A model generated the notes under the pieces. The model ran no database searches. It was not told the DNA's origin and saw nothing but the letters and a program-made list of their open reading frames with translations. From contig NZ_KB849229.1 of the NCBI RefSeq assembly GCF_000368045.1, positions 149,824 to 206,923 of the forward strand: 57,100 bases of DNA, written 5' to 3'. Shown here piece after piece: positions 15,114 to 24,042 of the stretch. The translations under genes were made by a program, and so were the position numbers. The stretch is from Acinetobacter johnsonii CIP 64.6. Lineage in GTDB: Bacteria; Pseudomonadota; Gammaproteobacteria; Pseudomonadales; Moraxellaceae. The first letter of the stretch is position 1. Each line of letters starts with the position of its first letter.

Positions 15114-16912
15114 GTCTCAGGTGCAGACACACCTAGTAACTCTAAACCATTACGCAAAACTTGTTGTACGTTTATTGAAAGTAATAAACGGGCTTGCGAA
15201 AGGGCAATATTCTGTTCGTCGATAATTCTTGTATTATCCAAGTTATACCAACCATGGAATAACGCTGCGAGTTCTTTCAAATAGTTACCCACTTGGTGAG
15301 GTTCATAGCTATTTGCAGCACGAAGCACAATTTCTGGATAGGCTGCAAGTTTGGCAAGAATTTCAGTTTCAGCGTCAAGAGTTAATAAGGTCGCATCGTA
15401 ATCAGCTGCTTTGCTACGATCAAAACTAATGCCTTTTTCAGGTGCTTTCACATCGACCATACGATTGACACGTGCATGTGCATATTGGATGTAATACACC
15501 GCATTGTCTTTGCTTTGTGAAACTGCAAGGTCTAAGTCAAAGTCAATGTGTTGCTCAGACTTACGCATCACGTAGTAGAAACGCGCAGCATCGTTGCCCA
15601 CTTCTTTACGTAGGTCACGTAAAGTCACGAACTGACCAGAACGAGATGACATTTGTACCATCTCGCCACCACGCCATAGGCTGACGAACTGAACCAATAG
15701 AACGGTGAGTTTTTTCGAGTCATACCCCAAGGCATCAATCGCGGCTTTAACCCGTGAAATATAGCCATGGTGGTCTGAGCCCCAGATATCAATAATATCG
15801 GTATAGCCACGTTGTAATTTATTCAGATGATACGCAATGTCAGAAGCAAAGTAAGTGGTTTGTCCATTACGACGCTTCACAACACGGTCTTTTTCATCGC
15901 CAAATTCAGTCGATTTGAACCAAATGTTGCCGTCTTTTTCGTATAAGAAACCGCGTTGTTCTAAAGTTTCTAAAGCTTCATCAATTTTGTCTGTCAATGA
16001 GGCTTCGCTGAACCATTGGTTAAAGGTTACACCAAACTCGCCCAAGTCATCTTTGATGTCATCTAAGATCGCATTCAGCGCTGCTTGGTGGAATACGCGG
16101 TAAGCTTCACCGATTAAGCTTTGTGAATTATGGATTAAACCATCAATGTGCTTTTCTTTGTCGCCTGAAAGGACAACTTTATTGCCTTCGGCATCGAGTT
16201 CTTCTGCATATTGCACATCTTCAGGGACATCTTTATAGACGTCTGCTACAGGGCGGACGTAGGCATCGCCATCAGCATCGATAATACTTTGCGCGATTTC
16301 TTTAACATAATCGCCTTGATAGGCATTTTTAGGGAAAACCAGTGCTTGGCCTGTTAATTCGAGGTAGCGCAAATAGGTAGATGTTGCAAGGATGTCCATT
16401 TGACGGCCTGCATCATTCACATAATATTCACGGTCTACCGTTGCACCTGTTGCCTCAAGCAAGGTTGCAACCGTCATCCCATATGCTGCGCCACGACCAT
16501 GACCAACGTGCAAGCTAGACGTTGGGTTGGCAGAAACGAATTCTACTTGGATTTTCTTCGCAGCATTGGCTTGAGTGCGACCAAACTGATTGCCTTGCGC
16601 TTGAATTTGATCAAGTACAGCAAAGCGTTGGTCAGCATTTAAAAAGAAGTTAATAAAGCCAGGGCCTGCGATTTCTGCTTTGCTGATGTCCGCCACTTCA
16701 GGCAGTGCAGCAAGAATTTTTTCGGCTAAATCACGTGGCTTCATACCCGCAGCTTTAGAGGCAATCATCGCGATATTGGACGCGAAGTCACCATGGCTTC
16801 GGTCTTTGGTACGCGTCAAAGTACTGCTGTTGTTCCAGTCTGCTGGAAGGACGCCTTCAGCTTGAAGGTTTTGCACTGCGTGCTCGAGAGCTGCTTGGAT
16901 TGCCGTGTTCAT
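15107..16912 (-). CDS. argS: Arginyl-tRNA synthetase
   Basis: A 601-residue class I aminoacyl-tRNA synthetase. The N-terminal additional domain (about 1-110) is followed by the HIGH-type signature HVGHGRGAAYG, preceded by VEFVSANPTSSLH. The KMSKS-equivalent is MVQMSSRSGQFV, as in bacterial ArgRS. The C-terminal anticodon-binding helical domain ends in the conserved LLGVSAPETM. Length is normal. It charges tRNA-Arg in the cytosol. Its last codons are part of the adjoining tandem repeat. Confidence 0.97.
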   Translation of the reverse strand: MNTAIQAALEHAVQNLQAEGVLPADWNNSSTLTRTKDRSHGDFASNIAMIASKAAGMKPRDLAEKILAALPEVADISKAEIAGPGFINFFLNADQRFAVLDQIQAQGNQFGRTQANAAKKIQVEFVSANPTSSLHVGHGRGAAYGMTVATLLEATGATVDREYYVNDAGRQMDILATSTYLRYLELTGQALVFPKNAYQGDYVKEIAQSIIDADGDAYVRPVADVYKDVPEDVQYAEELDAEGNKVVLSGDKEKHIDGLIHNSQSLIGEAYRVFHQAALNAILDDIKDDLGEFGVTFNQWFSEASLTDKIDEALETLEQRGFLYEKDGNIWFKSTEFGDEKDRVVKRRNGQTTYFASDIAYHLNKLQRGYTDIIDIWGSDHHGYISRVKAAIDALGYDSKKLTVLLVQFVSLWRGGEMVQMSSRSGQFVTLRDLRKEVGNDAARFYYVMRKSEQHIDFDLDLAVSQSKDNAVYYIQYAHARVNRMVDVKAPEKGISFDRSKAADYDATLLTLDAETEILAKLAAYPEIVLRAANSYEPHQVGNYLKELAALFHGWYNLDNTRIIDEQNIALSQARLLLSINVQQVLRNGLELLGVSAPETM

Positions 16913-17089
16913 ATTCAGTCGAAAATTTGATGTCGCAGAAAAACGCTAAATATAGCAAATTTCGACGTCTTTAGGTGAATCCATTTTTTTAGAATAAAAA
17001 ATGTTCAAAAACTGCTAACGATTGCGCTGCAATAAACATGAAAAGCGCAGTATGATGAGAACCAAAACGCATACTTTTAAGGATAAAAC

Positions 17090-17374
17090 GTGTCTGAACA
17101 GCGGCCGATGATCATTGGCAATATTCCCAAGTTACCAGCAAAATATGCAATGTTTATTTTGCCGTTTTTTATCTCATTTTTTATGAGTGGCATTATCTCG
17201 ATGATCAATCTTTGGCGCAATTTGGGCTGGGTGGACAATTTCCTACAGGTTTGGCTGTCCGCATGGATGATGTCTTGGGTGGTGGCCTATCCTGTAGTGC
17301 TCATTGTACTGCCGATTGTGCGCCGTTTGACCGGTGTATTTGTCGATATGTCACATTTGAACCCACCCAAATAA
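17090..17374 (+). CDS. DUF2798-family membrane protein
   Basis: A 94-residue protein with two hydrophobic helices (about 21-42 and 57-80). The pattern MFILPFFISFFMSGIISMINLWRN-type first helix and WLSAWMMSWVVAYPVVLIVLPIVRR-type second helix, with a conserved Pro and Arg after it, fits DUF2798. Function is unknown. The start is GTG at 17090. It is transcribed away from argS and converges on a lipoprotein gene eight bases after its stop. Confidence 0.75.
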   Translation: MSEQRPMIIGNIPKLPAKYAMFILPFFISFFMSGIISMINLWRNLGWVDNFLQVWLSAWMMSWVVAYPVVLIVLPIVRRLTGVFVDMSHLNPPK

Positions 17375-17382
17375 GCCCCATT

Positions 17383-17982
17383 TTAGCTATTTTCACGGCA
17401 TGAGACAGGTTTGCTTAGGAGTTCCGCATTTTGGTTTTGAAAACGATACAGTTTGCCGGCATGAAAGAGCTTAATCACTTGGGCGCTGGCAAGCTGTTGT
17501 TGAAAACGACTTAGGGTTTGGCGTTGAAATGGATCAAAGGGATTGCCGTAGTTTTTGTTGTCGAGTAAAAACTGAATCTGTCCTGCTTCTTTATCATAGC
17601 CATATAAAATACGTTTGCCTTGTGCATCTTGAAGCTCAAAGGTAGGCGGATGACTGCTGATTTTACAATTCAGACGTAGCGAGAGCACAAAGCCTTCGGT
17701 CGATTTGTTTTGTAGCTGATAAATCCCTTGTTTTTCATTCTCCAAATAGACCCATTGATTCAAGGGTAAATTTGCACTGAGTTGTTCATATTGCTCGATG
17801 GTGGCTTTACTGATATCGACAATGCCTTTGGGATCGATTTCAGGCAGTTTTTCGTTATGACCAAATAGTCCTGTAATTTTATCACTCACTGTCTTTTGCG
17901 TTGTAGCAATGGATTGGCATGCTGTAATTTGTGTGAGGCAAAGACACGTAAGGCTCAACAACATCAGTTTTTTGATGATCAT
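17383..17982 (-). CDS. Predicted lipoprotein, unknown function
   Basis: A 199-residue protein with a lipoprotein signal (CLCLTQITAC, acylated Cys at 22). No known domain is recognised. A run at 44-52 (KLPEIDPKG) leads to a probable beta-rich domain (GIYQLQNKS, VLSLRLNCKISSHPPTFELQDAQGKRILY) with a conserved-looking Cys pair (LNCKIS and KPVSCREN) that could form a periplasmic disulfide. It is convergent with the DUF2798 gene and divergent from maeA. Confidence 0.75.
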   Translation of the reverse strand: MIIKKLMLLSLTCLCLTQITACQSIATTQKTVSDKITGLFGHNEKLPEIDPKGIVDISKATIEQYEQLSANLPLNQWVYLENEKQGIYQLQNKSTEGFVLSLRLNCKISSHPPTFELQDAQGKRILYGYDKEAGQIQFLLDNKNYGNPFDPFQRQTLSRFQQQLASAQVIKLFHAGKLYRFQNQNAELLSKPVSCRENS

Positions 17983-18254
17983 TTTTAATATAAAGAAGAA
18001 ATAAAAGCGCTAGCTTAGCTTGAGCTTTATTCAAGTTCAAATTTTATCCATATGCTATTTGATTGAAAGACTGCCGTAAACGTCATTTTTACGTTGAGTC
18101 GGTTTGATTTTTATTTTCAGACTAAATCGCTTTGATAATTGCATCACGTTTATAAATATCAAAAGACGCGCAAATGGCGCTAAGCTAGTAGCCGAATTAG
18201 ATGCATAGATTCTCCCCATAGGTTCATCTAAATCTATGTATAACGAGATAGGTA

Positions 18255-19955
18255 ATGACGACAGAATATTTAAAGACAAAACAACCCTTATACATCCCTT
18301 ATGCGGGCAATACCTTACTTGAGTTGCCGCTGTTAAATAAAGGATCGGCGTTTACGGAAGAAGAGCGCACTCGCTTCAACTTGCATGGTTTAATTCCACA
18401 TGTTGAAGAAAGCATTGAAGAACAAAGTCAGCGTTCTTATCAACAGTACTGTGCTTTTAATGATGCGATCAATAAGCACATTTACTTGCGTAACATTCAA
18501 GACACCAACGAAACTTTGTTCTATCACCTCATTGAAAACCATTTAAGTGAGATGATGCCAATTATCTATACGCCAACGGTGGGTGAGGCCTGTCAGCGTT
18601 TCTCGGATATTTATCGCCGCCATCGTGGCACATTTATTTCTTATCCAGACCGTGCGCATATTGATGACATCTTGCATAACATCAACAAGAAAAATGTCAA
18701 AGTCATTGTGATTACCGATGGCGAGCGTATTTTAGGCTTGGGAGACCAAGGCATTGGCGGGATGGGTATTCCGATTGGAAAGTTGTCGCTCTATACCGCG
18801 TGTGGTGGTATTAGCCCAGCTTATACTTTACCAATTACCCTCGATGTCGGGACCAATAATCAGCAGTTACTGAATGACCCGATTTATATGGGTTGGAATC
18901 AACCACGTATCAGTGGTGATGAGTACTATGCTTTTGTCGATGAAGTGATTGCTGCGATCAAGCGTCGTTGGCCGAAAGCCTTAATTCAATTTGAAGACTT
19001 CGCGCAAAATAATGCCATGCCGTTATTGAATAAGTACCGTGATGAAATCTGTTGTTTTAATGATGATATTCAAGGTACCGCAGCCGTTTCTGTGGGCAGT
19101 TTGATTGCTGCATCACGTGCGGCAGGTAAACAGCTCAAAGATCAAACCGTTGCCTTCTTAGGTGCGGGTTCAGCAGGCTGTGGGATTGCTGAGCAAATTG
19201 TTGCGCAGATGAAAGTTGAAGGTTTAACTGATGCCGAAGCGCGTGCATGCGTGTATATGGTCGATCGTTTTGGTTTAATCACTGAAAATCAGCCGAATCT
19301 ACTCGATTTCCAACGTAAATTGGCGCAAAAGCCAGACGTGATTGCGGAATGGGGCAATGCTGAAGAGGTGATTTCACTGCTCGATGTCGTGAAAAATGCC
19401 AAACCTACTGTGTTGATTGGGGTATCGGGTCAGCCGGGCTTATTTACTGAAGAAGTGATTCGCACTTTGGCTTCGAACTGTGATCGTCCGATTGTATTGC
19501 CACTGTCTAATCCCACTTCGCGTGTCGAAGCCGTGCCAGCAGATATTATTCACTGGACGGATGGCAAGGCTTTGATTGCGACAGGCAGTCCTTTTGCCCC
19601 TGTCAATTATCAAGGCAAAATTTATAATATTTCACAGTGCAATAACTCGTATATCTTCCCGGGCATTGGGCTGGGTGTGATTGCGGCCAATGCAACCCGT
19701 GTGACCGATTCGATGCTAATTGCATCGAGTAATGCTTTGGCAGATTGCTCACCGATGCTCGTGAACCCTACAGCAGATTTATTGCCTGAGATTGATGAAA
19801 TTCAGAAAGTCTCTAAGCTGATAGCCTTTAAAGTGGCCAAAGCAGCAATGGATGCAGGTGTAGCCCCGATTATTAGTGATGAGCAATTGCAACACGCGAT
19901 TGATAAAAACTTCTGGAAGCCAGAGTATCGTCACTATAAACGTGTTGCCTTCTAA
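18255..19955 (+). CDS. maeA: NAD-dependent malic enzyme
   Basis: A 566-residue malic enzyme that oxidatively decarboxylates malate to pyruvate. Motif I is IIYTPTVGEACQRF; the catalytic Tyr/Lys region includes RILGLGDQGIGGMGIPIGKL; metal ligands lie in FEDFAQNNA and CFNDDIQGTAA; the nucleotide-binding fold is VAFLGAGSAGCGIAEQI. The length and the lack of a PTA domain fit the SfcA/MaeA type, usually NAD-linked. The ATG at 18255 has a weak AGATAGGT ribosome site. A terminator follows within 25 bases. Confidence 0.95.
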   Translation: MTTEYLKTKQPLYIPYAGNTLLELPLLNKGSAFTEEERTRFNLHGLIPHVEESIEEQSQRSYQQYCAFNDAINKHIYLRNIQDTNETLFYHLIENHLSEMMPIIYTPTVGEACQRFSDIYRRHRGTFISYPDRAHIDDILHNINKKNVKVIVITDGERILGLGDQGIGGMGIPIGKLSLYTACGGISPAYTLPITLDVGTNNQQLLNDPIYMGWNQPRISGDEYYAFVDEVIAAIKRRWPKALIQFEDFAQNNAMPLLNKYRDEICCFNDDIQGTAAVSVGSLIAASRAAGKQLKDQTVAFLGAGSAGCGIAEQIVAQMKVEGLTDAEARACVYMVDRFGLITENQPNLLDFQRKLAQKPDVIAEWGNAEEVISLLDVVKNAKPTVLIGVSGQPGLFTEEVIRTLASNCDRPIVLPLSNPTSRVEAVPADIIHWTDGKALIATGSPFAPVNYQGKIYNISQCNNSYIFPGIGLGVIAANATRVTDSMLIASSNALADCSPMLVNPTADLLPEIDEIQKVSKLIAFKVAKAAMDAGVAPIISDEQLQHAIDKNFWKPEYRHYKRVAF

Positions 19956-19975
19956 AGCTGAAAATGAGATTGAAC

Positions 19976-20006
19976 AAAAAGGAGCGTAATGCTCCTTTTT
20001 GTTTTT
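19976..20006 (+). terminator. Terminator after maeA
   Basis: AAAAGGAGC and GCTCCTTTTT form a stem around GTAAT, followed by further T residues. It separates the malic enzyme gene from the type VI secretion module. Confidence 0.9.
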
Positions 20007-20100
20007 TGAGAGCTGCGTCTTCATTAACATTATTTTACTAGATTAAAAAAAAGACATTTTGTACACTCCGCGCACAAGTATAAAAACCAATAACTTAACA

Positions 20101-23100
20101 ATGATCATGTTCAATTCTATTTATAAAATGCTGGAATCCTTTGGGTTTGGCTCGCAAAAACGTGCTTTGCATATTCATTTTTCCAATCCGGCTTTGAACA
20201 CACAGGTGTTTATTCAGCGCATTGAGGGTGAACATCGCATTAATCAGGGCCTAAAAGCTGAAATTCTATGCCTATCGACCAATGCTTATTTGCCTTTAAA
20301 ACAGTTCATTGGTGGGCGAGTCGCGGTTGATCAGGTCACGGATGTGGGGCAGCTTTCTCGTCTGACGGGGGTGATTACCAGTGCTAGTCAGGGGCAAAGT
20401 GATGGCGCATTAACTGTTTATAAACTGACGATTGAAGATGCAACTGCGCTGTGGCATAAGCGCAGAAACAGTCGCGTGTTTATGAGTAAAAGTGTTCGTG
20501 AAATCACTGAAACTCTGTTTAGCGAATGGCAAAGTCACAGTACATTATTTGCAGCCAGCTTAAGCCTAAACTTAGACGGTTTGAGTCGTGATTATGATGT
20601 ACGCCCTTTTGTCATGCAGTCTAATGAAACCGACGCTGAGTTTCTCACTCGACTATGGCGGAGTGAAGGTATTAATTGGTTGATCGATGAACAAGCTCCG
20701 ATGGTGCTCAGTTCGTCGGAACCGATTCAGGCACAGCAACTTCGTTTGATGGATGATAATCAAGCTTTTACAGCACTGGGCCGCCGAAAGATTCGTTTCC
20801 ACCGCAGCCATGCCACTGAACCTTTTGATAGCATCACCAGTTTTATTGCTGAACGTCACTTACAATCCACCACGGTACAGACGCAACGTTGGCAAGCGCA
20901 ACATTTAGTTCAAGATCAGAGTCAAGCTGTATTGAGTGTGCATCAGCACAGTGATCAACAAGACAATGAAAGCTTGGGTCTGGAACAAGTCTGGTGTGTC
21001 AGTCCAGCATGGACAGCTGATCTACAGGGTGAGGATCAGGCCACGTCTGCCAATAGCAGTCAACTAGATCGTCTCAACCAACAACTGAACCAATATCATG
21101 AGCTTCAGGCCAAATATTTCACAGCAAAAAGTAGCGTTCGAGATGCGCAAGTGGGCTATTGGTTTGAAATGGTGGATCATCCTGAAATAGAACAGCATGT
21201 GTCCGCAGAGCGTGAATTTCTCATTTTAGGCAAAGTTTTTTATAACCAAAATAATTTACCCAAAGAGTTATTACAGCAAATCAATCTGTTATTAAAAGGA
21301 AGTCGCTGGCAAGGTCTGAATGAGGAACGGCAAGCCAATGAACTCTTTGTCGTACGCCGTGAGGTCAAAATTGTTCCTGAATATCAAGCGTGGATACACC
21401 GTCCAGCAGCCTATCCTTTACGTGCCAAAGTAGTCGGGCCTGAAGGGGAAGAAATTTATGTGGATGCTTGGGGACGGATTAAAGTTCGCTTTATGTTTAC
21501 GCGTAGTGATGATCATGCCCATGATGGTGGCGCGGGTGCAAATGATAATGACACGGACTCGGCATGGGTCGATGTATTGACTCCATGGGCGGGTGAGGGG
21601 TATGGCGCACGTTTTCATCCGCGTGTTGGAGAAATTGTGGTCATAGACTTCTTTGAGGGAGATGTTGATCGACCCTTTGTCGTAGGGCGTATTCATGAGG
21701 CCGAGCGCCATCAAACCATGTTTGATGTGAAGGGGGCATTACCTGCGACAAAAAAACTCAGTGGGATTCGTTCACAAGAGGTTGCAGGGCAAGGCTTTAA
21801 CCAACTGCGTTTTGATGATACGACAGGGCAAATTAGTGTGCAGCTACACAGCAGTCATGGAGCGAGTCAGCTCAACCTTGGCAATCTCAGTCATCCAAAA
21901 GAAACTGAGAACAGTGATGGGCGTGGTGAGGGTTTTGAGTTAAGAACGGATCAATGGGGAGCCATGCGCGCAGGCAAAGGTCTCTTGATTAGTACCTATG
22001 CACAGGATCAAGCGGTTGCGGATCATTTGGCTGCATCAGAAGCCCAGTCCATCTTGCAGCAAGGTCATGACAGTATGCACATGCTAAGTACTTTGGCTGT
22101 TAAACAACAGACTGATGCATTGAATGTGGTCAATCGTCTGCCTAAATTGATTCAGTCTGTAGAGTTAAAAGGCGCTAATCAAGCACTCCAAGCAACCGTT
22201 GGTTTATTTAAAACCGCAGTTAGTCAGGATCCGATTTCGGCATTAAAAACGTGCGGTGGTTTTCTTGAGGATATTCAAAAATTTGGTCAAGATACGGACA
22301 ATTTGATCAATGAATTTAAAGACTATTTTCGGGATGCAGAGGCTTCAATAGGCAATTTAAAAGCCTTTATCGATAACCTCGAAGAACATGGCACAGATGC
22401 TTTGAAAAGTCAGTTGCAAGGCGTTAAAGAAAAATTGAACGCAGATCCATTCGCCGCTTTAAAAGATGTAGGCAAAGTGATTGCCAATGTTGAGATGAAA
22501 GACTTTGACCTGACCAGTGCCTGCGGAAGCTTTAATAAAGGCAGCAAACTGAATGTTAATCCCATGCAGGCATTGGGCTCCATGCAAGGCTTTATGGAGA
22601 CATATGCTCAAGAGGCAGAGCAAACGCAGGATACTCAGAATCAAGCTCAAGCGAAGATCTTTCGTCAGGCTTTAATGCTGCTGGCTTCCCCCAATGGTAT
22701 TGCCTTAACTACACCTGAAGATATTGTTTTACAGGCTTCTCAAGACATCGCTGAAAGTGCACAGGGGTCCATCAACTTAAGTGCTCAGAAGAATATTATT
22801 GCGCATGCACAGGATAAAGTGAGCTTATTTGCTGCACAAAAAGGGCTAAAAGCATTTGCTGCAAAAGGAAAAGTTGAATTACAGGCACAAGATGATGCGA
22901 TAGAGGCGATTGCGCGTAAGGTGATTAAGTTAATTTCAACAGAAGATAAAATAGAAATAACCAGTCCGAAAGAAATTGTACTGACTGCTGGTGGTTCACA
23001 GCTCAAAATTAATGGGGATGGGATTTTTACGACAACAGGTGGAAAGTTTGAAAGTAAGGCGGGGCAGCATAGTTTTGTGGGGGGGGCCATAGTAAATGCT

Positions 23101-23502
23101 GAATTACCTAAAATGCCTGAGAGTGGAATCTTTAGTCGACGCTTTGATTTCAGTGAGTTGATTAATAATGATCTGTTGAAAGACGGGTTCAAATATAAAG
23201 TTATTAATCATGCAAAGAAAACAGAATACATCGGTTTTCTTGATCAGTTTGCAAGGACAGAAAGGATCTTTAGTGATAATCCGGATAACGTTGAAATTCT
23301 TCTACTTGGTAAGAGTAATAATAGCTCCGATAAATTACAGCTTATAGAGGAGAAAATTACAGAAGACCAAAGTAAGTTTCCGGATGAAACCTGTTGTGGC
23401 GGTGATGATGAACATGATCATAACAATAGGCAGATTGCTGAAGAGTTAAATGAAGATGATGATTTGAAATTAGATTTTGAAAATTTTGGGCTCAAGGATT
23501 AA
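20101..23502 (+). CDS. vgrG: Type VI secretion tip protein VgrG
   Basis: A 1133-residue VgrG, the trimeric spike that carries effectors. The N-terminal gp27-like part spans about 15-430 (HIHFSNPALNTQVFIQRIEGEH; RPFVMQSNETDAEFLTRLWRSEG-type core). A gp5 OB-fold spans about 445-535 (YPLRAKVVGPEGEEIYVD, GRIKVRF, GYGARFHPRVGEIVVIDF). A long, probably helical insertion (about 645-850) precedes a DUF2345 beta-helix domain (about 855-997, IVLTAGGSQLKINGDGIF). The last 135 residues are unlike standard VgrG and end in a Cys-Cys, His/Asp-rich acidic tail. The ATG at 20101 was chosen; the in-frame TTG at 20059 adds residues not typical of the family. It heads the effector/immunity cluster. Confidence 0.93.
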   Translation: MIMFNSIYKMLESFGFGSQKRALHIHFSNPALNTQVFIQRIEGEHRINQGLKAEILCLSTNAYLPLKQFIGGRVAVDQVTDVGQLSRLTGVITSASQGQSDGALTVYKLTIEDATALWHKRRNSRVFMSKSVREITETLFSEWQSHSTLFAASLSLNLDGLSRDYDVRPFVMQSNETDAEFLTRLWRSEGINWLIDEQAPMVLSSSEPIQAQQLRLMDDNQAFTALGRRKIRFHRSHATEPFDSITSFIAERHLQSTTVQTQRWQAQHLVQDQSQAVLSVHQHSDQQDNESLGLEQVWCVSPAWTADLQGEDQATSANSSQLDRLNQQLNQYHELQAKYFTAKSSVRDAQVGYWFEMVDHPEIEQHVSAEREFLILGKVFYNQNNLPKELLQQINLLLKGSRWQGLNEERQANELFVVRREVKIVPEYQAWIHRPAAYPLRAKVVGPEGEEIYVDAWGRIKVRFMFTRSDDHAHDGGAGANDNDTDSAWVDVLTPWAGEGYGARFHPRVGEIVVIDFFEGDVDRPFVVGRIHEAERHQTMFDVKGALPATKKLSGIRSQEVAGQGFNQLRFDDTTGQISVQLHSSHGASQLNLGNLSHPKETENSDGRGEGFELRTDQWGAMRAGKGLLISTYAQDQAVADHLAASEAQSILQQGHDSMHMLSTLAVKQQTDALNVVNRLPKLIQSVELKGANQALQATVGLFKTAVSQDPISALKTCGGFLEDIQKFGQDTDNLINEFKDYFRDAEASIGNLKAFIDNLEEHGTDALKSQLQGVKEKLNADPFAALKDVGKVIANVEMKDFDLTSACGSFNKGSKLNVNPMQALGSMQGFMETYAQEAEQTQDTQNQAQAKIFRQALMLLASPNGIALTTPEDIVLQASQDIAESAQGSINLSAQKNIIAHAQDKVSLFAAQKGLKAFAAKGKVELQAQDDAIEAIARKVIKLISTEDKIEITSPKEIVLTAGGSQLKINGDGIFTTTGGKFESKAGQHSFVGGAIVNAELPKMPESGIFSRRFDFSELINNDLLKDGFKYKVINHAKKTEYIGFLDQFARTERIFSDNPDNVEILLLGKSNNSSDKLQLIEEKITEDQSKFPDETCCGGDDEHDHNNRQIAEELNEDDDLKLDFENFGLKD

Positions 23503-23508
23503 GTTAAA

Positions 23509-24042
23509 ATGAAGACGTTAAAGATAGTGCTAGGTTCATATATTCTATTGAATAGCATGAATTTATATGCGGAAAACGTTAACGAGTGTATGAAATATTG
23601 GAGTGAGCCAGCTGTACAAATACGTGTTCTACCAGATGTGCAATGTTTCGATATCTGGGAAGAAGGTTTTAGTAATGAGAATAAAAAAGTAGCAAGAAAA
23701 ATTGGTTTTAATCTCAAAGATAAAAATTGGATGTCTACAGGGATATGTAATCATATCCAATATAAAAATAAAGATTACTATATTTACTGGGCTGATATGA
23801 AGGATGATAGAACTGATCTTATTATGATTTATAATGAGGGTAATTCATTTGCTTATTCAAGGAAGATAGACCAAAAAAATATTAAAAATGGATTTAGAAA
23901 AGAAGATCAGGTTGATGTGAATTTATCTTGCGGAAAAATAGGTGATGATATAAAAATTGCATCAGTTCTAAATGGTTATATATTTAAAGAAACATCTATT
24001 AGTAATATTTTAAAATATAAAATGTATGATAGGTTTAAGTGA
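23509..24042 (+). CDS. Secreted small protein, candidate T6SS immunity protein
   Basis: A 177-residue protein with a Sec signal peptide (VLGSYILLNSMNLYA, cleavage before Glu-Asn) and a mature domain with four cysteines (NECMKYW, VQCFDIW, GICNHIQY, LSCGKIG), likely two periplasmic disulfides. No known family is recognised. It starts six bases after vgrG and its stop overlaps the effector start by one base (TGATG). A periplasmic location and this position are what is expected of an immunity protein against a peptidoglycan-targeting effector. The mature region is AT-rich (many ATA, AGA, AAA codons), unlike vgrG. Confidence 0.7.
   Translation: MKTLKIVLGSYILLNSMNLYAENVNECMKYWSEPAVQIRVLPDVQCFDIWEEGFSNENKKVARKIGFNLKDKNWMSTGICNHIQYKNKDYYIYWADMKDDRTDLIMIYNEGNSFAYSRKIDQKNIKNGFRKEDQVDVNLSCGKIGDDIKIASVLNGYIFKETSISNILKYKMYDRFK

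Noticed and set aside
14923..15284. Plus-strand ORFs of 100 and 69 codons
   Set aside because: They run through the tandem repeats and the reverse strand of argS; the peptide repeats follow the DNA repeats.
18055..18279. 74-codon minus-strand ORF upstream of maeA
   Set aside because: It overlaps the maeA start and promoter region, has no ribosome site and no family resemblance.
22785..23192. 135-codon minus-strand ORF opposite vgrG
   Set aside because: It is a shadow of the repetitive DUF2345 coding region and has no ribosome site.
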